This document shows, piece after piece, positions 31,859 through 37,770 of a DNA stretch of 37,770 nt. The stretch is taken from contig NCSJ02000389.1 in NCBI GenBank assembly GCA_002812745.2, positions 1 through 37,770 of the forward strand. The letters are read 5' to 3'. This DNA comes from Scytalidium lignicola. Its lineage: Eukaryota > Ascomycota > Leotiomycetes. Within the stretch, counting starts at the first letter, position 1. Every line of letters starts with the position of its first letter. Position numbers and translations under genes: made by a program. The notes beneath the pieces are model-generated. The model was not told where the DNA came from, made no database searches, and saw nothing but the letters and a program-made list of their open reading frames with translations.

Positions 31859-32700
31859 ATGGGTCACATTATCGTTCACGGAATTCTACGTCTTCAGAAG
31901 TTCACACCATCTGTTAGGCCTTCCTCAGAGCCCCGAAACCCCGAAAACATCATCAAAGGCATTCTACTGGAACCCGTCGTCTTGGACCACATCAAGTATA
32001 TGATATTGTCTACCTCGGAAAATGGGCCTAAAGCTCTCCCTCGGCTCAATTGCCAGAGTTAATTTTATACGTACTGGTGGTGATATTGTTGAACTCGAGA
32101 CTAGTCAAGTCAAAACATATACTTTGAACAGTCCAGACGAGTTCTTTGATGGGTTAATGGACAACAAAGCATACACCGCCGATGTTAAGCTATATGCTAG
32201 AATGAAGAAAAGACATGCATACTTCGTCGCGGGGGTTTTCACGGCAGTTAAAATGCAATGGACAATAACAGGGCAACGAAAATGCGAGAATGGGATCTGG
32301 GCTAAAGTGCCAGTCTCTGAAATTATGGCGATGCCATTAGGTGGTTTGGTGGATCCGTCAATTGAGCCATTGCGCAACGTGAACAGCGAGGTTAAGAGAA
32401 TTATGGAGGTGGCGTGAGAACAAATCTTTGCTATAGCATACGGTCTGGTTATATTCTGCATCCGGTTTGTTTGCTCAAATTTGACAAGGGAGGATGTTTC
32501 AGTTTGACCTCCACGGCTCGCCGATAGGTCTGAGCTTGCGTTCAGGCCCGATGAACTAGAGGGTGACGATGTAGACGAGGACGAGAATGAGGCAGATGCC
32601 TATTTGAGAGACATAGACGAAAACGATAGCAGTAATGAGGAAGATGGAGTTGGCAAGAAAATGGGAATTCTACGAATACTTATTCATCTATTCAAAATAT
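31859..32700 (+). pseudogene. Decayed gene of unknown family with acidic C-terminus
   Basis: ATG at 31,859 opens a frame (MGHIIVHGILRLQKF...ENIIKGILLEPVVLDHIKY) to a stop at 32,060-32,062. A second, overlapping frame from 32,022 continues it as LKLSLGSIARVNFIRTGGDI and runs to TGA at 32,415-32,417. The overlap, with GPKALP in one frame and LSLGSIARVNF in the next, points to a small deletion or insertion. Past the TGA the frame stays coding-like (EQIFAIAYGLVIF, another TGA near 32,509, then a very acidic tail DELEGDDVDEDENEADAY) to TAA about 32,700. The pattern recalls an uncharacterised family of fungal proteins, but I cannot name it. No membrane span or signal peptide was seen. Confidence 0.5.
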
Positions 32701-32952
32701 AACCCCCCGAAAGCAAAAGCCCCTAAAAGAGCAAACTCGGGAAAGGGAGGAAGTCAGAAGAACATACCTACGAAATGATTCGTTCTCTACTCAAGGGGAA
32801 TTCCCGCTATCAGCGCTACATAGCACGAAGATCTAGGGACTGCATATCATCTCGTTAGTATTCTTTCTCTCCCTCTTTTCCCACTACTGATTCCCCCCAA
32901 ACCCAAAGAATCAGAGGAACACTTGTGGAATGGTTTTAGGGGAGAGTTAAAT
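32701..32952. other. Spacer; no gene seen
   Basis: A minus-strand open frame overlaps this stretch (33,029-32,847) and could be an alternative terminal exon of the possible gene at 33,281. Nothing else is visible. Confidence 0.35.
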
Positions 32953-33281
32953 CTACAACGTAACCAAAATGAAACCGCCGGCAGGAAGACAAACGGAAAG
33001 TCCAACACCGCATTTAAATGCAAGTACACTTGATAATCCTACAAAAGTAACAATTGTGGATTTAGTGTGGCCGACGAGAACGCTTACGCCAGTGATGTCG
33101 TGAAAGACTGACGGAGCCATTCGCGTGCGCTGTGCTGAGGTTGCGGGCGATGTCGATGAGCGACCAAAAGAGGAATATCTTGACTGTAAACCTTGCGAGC
33201 AACTCTCCTTCAAACCAATGCCGCATATGGAGAAAACTCACCAGGCGGCCTTAGCATATCCCTCTCCTCGTCACCTTCCAT
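32953..33281 (-). CDS. Possible small spliced gene, hypothetical
   Basis: On the minus strand, ATG at 33,281 (MEGDEERDMLRPP) is followed by a GTGAGT donor at 33,241. An acceptor at 33,192 joins it in frame to a 71-codon open stretch rich in Ser, Arg and Thr (LQSRYSSFGRSSTSPATSAQ). That stretch ends with a hydrophobic segment (VGLSVCLPAGGFILVTL) at TAG 32,953. A further GTAAGC..TTTGTAG pair near 33,085-33,035 gives an alternative ending. No family was recognised. The splice signals are the main support, so it may be spurious. Confidence 0.3.
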
Positions 33282-33284
33282 TTA

Positions 33285-33320
33285 TTCACTTGATTCACTT
33301 AATTCACTTAATTCGCTTCA
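33285..33320 (+). repeat. Short 9-bp tandem repeat (4 units)
   Basis: TTCACTTGA, TTCACTTAA, TTCACTTAA, TTCGCTTCA at 9-base spacing. It lies directly upstream of the ATG of the possible minus-strand gene. Confidence 0.85.
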
Positions 33321-34302
33321 ACGACTTCAACAATATTCCGACAACACCTTTAGACTTTGGCACGCGTAAGGATGGGTTGTTGAGAGATTCTTACTGTAGT
33401 ATGATTTGGACTACTGAGACAAGAGGTGACAGCGTGAGGCTCCATGTTGCAGCAGCATTCACCTCCAGGCCATCACCGAGTGCACTGTGTAGCCGTGGTA
33501 GTATACACGTGCAAGTAGTCAGTTAGCACCCGAGCAAGAACGAGCGTCGCGCCAGCCGCCCAGTTTCCCCCTTCCTTCCTCCTGTACTGTACTTCTCCTC
33601 GGCAGCGACTGGCCATCCAGCATCCACGACCACGGGTGATCGGTCGGGGAGCACACCTTACTCGTTGAGTCGTTAGTCAGGTACCTACAGTACCTTTCTG
33701 TGTGTCTCAGGTGCCATTGTCATAGGGGTGGGGATTCCTTTAATTATACTGCAGTACGGACCGTCCAGCTCTGAGACTAGTTGAAAATAGTTCTACATCA
33801 GAGCAGAAGCGTAGTCATGTACATATAGTCAAGACGAACGAAACCACGCCCATTGCAGAGGATATGTCGTCACCAAGGTTATTACCCAGAACCAGTGGCT
33901 GTGCACGCGCTTCTCCTCATTTCGTTTACATCGATATTCCGGGGAGGATGTAACGCAAGATCGTAATAATGCAGCACCTGAGGCGCAAGGATCCAGCCAT
34001 TAGACTCACACATCTCCAATCATCGAGCGCTCTATATGCTGCCGAGTTATTGTGGTCGAACACGAGAGAATCTTGGCGCTCAGCAAAGTTTGACTGGCCC
34101 ATTTCCTCTCGCCTCTCCCCTTTATTTCAAGTGCTTCCCGTCCCCCCTCAGAGCATTTTAATCTCTTTCCCGAATTTTTCTTATTTCCAGCTGTTGTACG
34201 GGGTACAGAGTCGCCGCTCGTTTGCAGAAACCATTTCAACACATTCGTTTGCGCATAATTATATATTACTTTCTTGAATTATTTATTTTGAATCTCGCAA
34301 AG
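33321..34302. promoter_or_regulatory. Intergenic stretch upstream of the GPI-protein gene
   Basis: About 980 bp without a convincing gene. It contains pyrimidine-rich runs (CCCCCTTCCTTCCTCCTG near 33,567 and CTCTCGCCTCTCCCC near 34,107), common in fungal promoters. A 102-codon frame (33,969-34,277) lacks protein-like features. No specific factor site is claimed. Confidence 0.4.
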
Positions 34303-34998
34303 ATGAAGTTCGGTCACTTTGCACCCTTGACTCTATTTGCCCTCGCAGCTGCCCAGGGTACCACTACCTCGGTCTCGCTCTCTCCACAGGCCTCGTGTGC
34401 TGCTAAGTGTGAGTTTTCCCTTCGACCAGTCAAGCCGCCAAGATTTCCGGGCCTCGTACTGATCCTGCATGCTTAAAAAAAAGGTGCGAAAAGCGACATC
34501 TGTTGCACTGCTGCATGCTTCAAGGTTCCTTGCCCGAATCAGTCCATGGCAAATGACACCAACTCCTGTGTAGCTGCCTGTCCTCAGGGCAGTGGTACGC
34601 CCAGTGACGCGTCTGCATATGCTGCGTGCGAGCAATCTTGCTTCACCTCCCACTTCTTTCCTGCAACCCCAACTGCTGGTGCTGGCGCTGCAGCTACTAC
34701 TACTGGCAATGCAGGTTCTTCTGCTACTACAACCGGCTCGGGCTTAGAAGCTAGTGGTACGTTTATAGTACAATATCAAGCAGTGCTTGGATTGGATTAG
34801 ATTCGCCTTGATATGTCAGTGGTGCTAATAGACGACTTAGGTTCAGGCTCAGCTACTCCTACCGGTACCAGCACCAGTACCAGCACCGGCACCATTTCTA
34901 GCCCAGGATCTGCCCAGACTGGCGCTGCAAGTCGCGTTGAACTCGCCGTTTCTGCAGCCGGTTTATTCGGAATGCTCCTTGCTGCTTTGGCTTTGTGA
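34303..34998 (+). CDS. GPI-anchored cell-surface protein with ten cysteines
   Basis: Three exons: 34,303-34,408, 34,484-34,756 and 34,841-34,998. Introns run GTGAGT..AAAG and GTACGT..TTAG with a GCTAATA branch motif, and the frame is kept at each join. The product is about 178 residues. A signal peptide (FGHFAPLTLFALAAAQG) is followed by a compact domain with ten Cys (residues about 32-85, including CC and several CxxxC pairs). Then comes a Thr/Ser/Gly-rich, probably O-glycosylated stalk, and a hydrophobic C-terminal tail (AVSAAGLFGMLLAALAL), the signal for GPI attachment. This is the plan of fungal wall or membrane-surface proteins. The Cys count and pattern differ from the eight-Cys CFEM domain. 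Intact; likely role at the cell surface, function unknown. Confidence 0.85.
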
Positions 34999-36109
34999 GG
35001 GGACTTTGTCATGCTTATAATATTAATATAATAATGTTCAACATATTATAAACTCTACGGTTTGATTGTATGCGTAAAAATATAAAACTATATAACGTAA
35101 TTCCTAGTCTTAAAATAGGTCAACTCGATTCATGAATGGCTCAGATTGATAACATTTGTTTATTACAAGTAGTTTTTTTTTTACAATCATACTCTTTATT
35201 CGGCTATTCTTAATCAGGTGCCTATAGAGACTCCTCGGGCTATAGTACATGGTTTCCTACACCAATGTTCTTAATATTTTGCATTTTACCTATAAGCNAA
35301 AATTGTTTTGCCAGTTTGCAGAGGAGTCAACAGTAAATGAAGAAAGGACAGCCTTACTTAAAAGCCTAAACTTAAGCCATCCAAGTTCTCATACACTCAT
35401 CACTCTGTAGTTTAGTCTATTATCTTCTTGTATTATACTATCGATTACAACTTTTACTCCTTAATAAGTTTATCTTTTATCTTGATATCTATTTTTAAAG
35501 CAAGTAGTTTAATTATTTTTCATGCATGAAAAATGTTTATTAATATGTTAATGTGTTTTTGATACATTAAAAACGTGTAGATTGAATGTTGAATATTAAT
35601 TTATCATGTTATATAGTTATGATCAAGTCTTTAAAGTTGTAAACTGTAGTTGGGCAAGAAAATGAGTGAATTAAATCCATGTTCTATCATATGAGTATAA
35701 CATCTAAGGTACATTACTTTTTGATGCTGCTGTTATTTGTCTGTATGCTTTTGAAGGCTTGAAAAGGTCCATTTTGACTTGTAACATGTAGAATTGATGA
35801 AAACATAATTGGTTGCACAGTATATAACTCAATATGAGCTCTACAGACTATGCTATAGGTTCGTAGCCCTTACCGTGTACAGGTGTGGAGTCTCGAGGTA
35901 ATTGTTTAGTTAATGAGTTGACTTAATAAACAATGGATTAGATTATGGTAACGTATGATCAAAAACATACAACTAAACTAATTAATTAAAATATGAAAGT
36001 ATTAAATATATATAGACTTAATTAATCATCCTCATTCTTTCAAATAAGGTGAGGGATATGTAATAGTTAGCGCGTGATTTTGCTTTGCTTACTAAGTTAC
36101 TCCGAGGGG
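34999..36109. other. AT-rich spacer entering the right repeat block; no gene seen
   Basis: At 35,093-35,110 TAACGTAATTCCTAGTC matches 16 of the first 17 bases of the MITE end at 36,110, but without a downstream match or partner; it could be a further relic end. The rest is AT-rich with a single N at about 35,298. Nothing else was identified. Confidence 0.5.
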
Positions 36110-36540
36110 TAACGTAATTCCCAGTCCACCGGCCCACCCGGTCTACCGGCCCACTGAAATTTACTGCAAAATCAACGAACACTGTACATCAATAACTTAA
36201 CAAATATATAATTATATTTAATCAAACTTTGAAGTCTATTTATTTATTTAATAATCAATAAGTATACAAATTTTGACGTGTGTAGCATTTATAGTTTGTG
36301 CTATATAATAAAACAACCTTGTGTTGAAGGTCTAAAATCTAATTTAACTATATTATAAGTATTTAAACAAAAGAATGACTAAATATTTGAAATCAGATTA
36401 AAGTAATTAGCTATTTTGTACAGAATTATTTCTTTTAACTTTATAGTTGTTGAGTTATTAATGTACAGTTTTCGTTGATTTTGCAGTAAATTTCAGTGGG
36501 CCGGTAGACCGGGTGGGCCGGTGGACTGGGAATTACGTTA
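36110..36540. mobile_element. MITE with perfect 70-bp GC-rich terminal inverted repeats
   Basis: The first 70 bases (36,110-36,179), starting TAACGTAATTCCCAGTCC, are the exact reverse complement of the last 70 (36,471-36,540). Beyond one mismatch the match continues about 20 bases with only transition differences. Each end contains an internal near-duplication (CCACCGGCCCA and CTACCGGCCCA). TA lies at both borders, as for Tc1/mariner-type insertion. The 290-bp interior is AT-rich and has no coding capacity. The element would depend on a transposase made elsewhere. Related single ends occur at 19,482 and perhaps 35,093. Confidence 0.92.
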
Positions 36541-36594
36541 TTTACAATAATATTATGTAATAGTTAGTTACGCTCGGAGGTGGGAAAATATCGC

Positions 36595-36622
36595 TTACCA
36601 ACTACCCAGGGGTAGTTGGTAA
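36595..36622. repeat. Perfect 13-bp palindrome in the pogo/Fot1 end
   Basis: TTACCAACTACCC, a 2-base AG centre, then its exact reverse complement. Copy 1 has the same structure degraded (ACTAACTAC..GTAGTTGAC). It could form a hairpin or bind a transposase dimer. Confidence 0.9.
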
Positions 36623-36745
36623 AATATTCAATCACCTCAAATAAATCGGTCACCTTTCGCGAAACCTAAACATTAAAAACGTATACTTCCATTATGCGTT
36701 TCTACTACTAACATTATACATTTTTCAATTGATATACCTCTTAAA

Positions 36746-37590
36746 ATGATAAAGACTAGTTCTATAATGACTAAACCTGATGACAAGCAACTGAAAGATG
36801 CTATTGACTAGTATTTTACCAATCAAGAAGACTCTACTGATTAAGTTACTGTTATAGTTATTGTATGTATATTTAACATTAAGATTAATACTCTTTGAAA
36901 AGTAATCTAACGTTGTTTGAAGCTTGTAAAGAAAGTTACATAATCTAGAGGACACTCTTCCTTTTTGAAGCCTTATCAAATCAAAGTATTGTATTCTTAT
37001 ATTAAAACACAAGTATATAATAACAACTTATTGAATAAGGTTATACTTCTCAAAGTAATAACTTTCCTTTATGAAGACAATACAAAACTATTAATACAAT
37101 GAATGTACAACTTCTTAAAGGCAAATCTTGAATTTTATATAATTATAACTAAACTTATTGAAAAGGAACAAATTCAAGCTTAAGACAAGAAGGTAATAAA
37201 GTAATAATTTTTAAAATATAATAATCTTCAACATGAAAACAAGGTTTTACAAGGAAATATTTATAATATAGATAAAATAAACTTTCAGATTAGTATAATA
37301 AAAGAAGAACAAATTATTATACTAGTTAAAATTAAAGAGATATTAAAGATAAATATATTTAAGTAAATATATAGTTTTACTAATAAAGTATTAATTATAT
37401 GAAGGTACCTTTTAAAACTATAAATCTTTTACAATTATAAAATGTATATCTACAAATAAAAGAGCTTTTATTCTATTGATTATTCTTATAAAAGGTATAT
37501 GGATTATAAAAAATTAAGTATAAAATAACCTTCTTGAAGATATTATTATACTTCCTTTTACATTAGAGTATACTAATAATAATATTAGAG
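36746..37590 (+). pseudogene. pogo/Fot1-type transposase relic, copy 2 (N-terminal half)
   Basis: From ATG 36,746 the plus strand gives an N-terminal helix-turn-helix-like region, then KPYQIKVLYSYIKTQVYNNN, which matches the copy 1 relic on the minus strand (LHQIKALIAYIRNQVYNRN). NFLKANLEF and IEKEQIQA follow, as in Fot1-type 'RFLKRHPEL' and 'IEKERIQAQD'. The first catalytic Asp is at 37,271-37,273 (YNID), with the neighbouring Glu changed to Lys (GAA to AAA). The similarity to copy 1 ends near 37,595, before the second catalytic Asp. Stops are frequent; inactive. Confidence 0.77.
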
Positions 37591-37600
37591 TTTGTTAATT

Positions 37601-37770
37601 ATATTATTATTATTATTATTATTATTCTTATACTGTAAGCCATGAGGCTACCTTAAGGGTATGCAGGATAACTACATTGTTATACAAGAAACTATACCAG
37701 CTTCTTGGCTAAGTGAAAACCTTTATACTGCTCTTTATCTGCTTGAGTACAATTGTCTTGCCTTGTCTTT
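37601..37770 (-). mobile_element. 3' end of a second Tad1-like LINE copy, inverted
   Basis: Begins with an (ATT)n run at 37,602-37,626, which is the AAT tail read on the minus strand. It continues as the reverse complement of the LINE 3' end at 8660-8840, with AGGCTACCTTAAGGGTAT and CTTGGCTAAGTGAAAACC shared. It is less AT-biased than the first copy at several sites. It runs off the right edge. Confidence 0.78.

Larger units (their letters stand above)
36591..37600 (+). mobile_element. pogo/Fot1-type transposon copy 2, 5' portion only
   Basis: The end at 36,591 (TCGCTTACCAACTACCC) is the less mutated counterpart of the ends of copy 1. It is followed by AATCACC-type iterons and a transposase relic in the corresponding position. 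The element stops near 37,600, inside its transposase, where the tail of an inverted LINE begins. The right part is outside the window or lost. Outermost bases differ from copy 1, so it is a related subfamily or the true end lies a few bases left. Confidence 0.77.

Noticed and set aside
31859..32417. Possible gasdermin-like pore-forming protein
   Set aside because: Considered because of the fold-like LGSIAR core, but I see no motif that supports it, so the family is left open.
32105..32461. 118-codon minus-strand ORF
   Set aside because: Antisense to the acidic-tailed gene relic, whose frame continues on both sides.
1..37770. tRNA, rRNA, CRISPR arrays or a replication origin
   Set aside because: No cloverleaf with a T-loop, no rRNA-like block and no spaced identical repeats were seen; the repeats found are transposon ends and iterons.

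Overview
The window looks like nuclear DNA of a filamentous ascomycete (Pezizomycotina), probably a species with repeat-induced point mutation (RIP) or a similar C-to-T process. Genes carry short 50-100 bp spliceosomal introns with GTAAGT-type donors. The protein families (Zn2Cys6 regulator, NmrA-like protein, salicylate-hydroxylase-type monooxygenase, GPI-anchored Cys-rich wall protein) are typical of these fungi. The sequence alternates between very AT-rich blocks (about 1-11,400 and 35,000-37,770) and an island of normal composition (about 11,400-35,000). All identifications come from reading translations by eye; no database was searched.

Left AT-rich block: a Ty3/gypsy pol relic on the minus strand (1-1150), then a Tad1-like LINE on the plus strand (about 1200-8850, ending in an AAT-repeat tail). 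A pogo/Fot1-type DNA transposon (5029-7469) is inserted in the LINE reverse transcriptase. Removing the element and one TA rejoins the LINE reading frame. From 8850 to 11,400 the sequence is transposon-like but too degraded to name.

Island: two adjacent decayed genes (12,052-14,805), a decayed Byr4-like gene (minus), an apparently intact three-exon membrane RING-H2 gene, an intact NmrA-like gene, a 2.9 kb Tc1/mariner element with 109 bp inverted repeats and two converging genes, the 5' piece of an oligopeptide transporter gene, an intact DUF885-type metallopeptidase, an intact Zn2Cys6 regulator whose zinc cluster is assembled over an 18-nt micro-exon, a decayed FAD monooxygenase, a decayed acidic-tailed protein of unknown family, and an intact GPI-anchored ten-cysteine protein. 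Broken genes are interleaved with intact ones. The nonsense changes are almost all of the kind C-to-T or G-to-A transitions would give, as RIP produces.

Right AT-rich block: a 431 bp MITE with perfect 70 bp GC-rich terminal repeats (36,110-36,540), then a second pogo/Fot1 copy interrupted by the 3' end of a second LINE. This is the reverse nesting order of the left block. The most unusual item is the two-gene Tc1/mariner element. The OPT fragment, metallopeptidase, Zn2Cys6 regulator and monooxygenase may be remnants of one catabolic neighbourhood, but that is inference.
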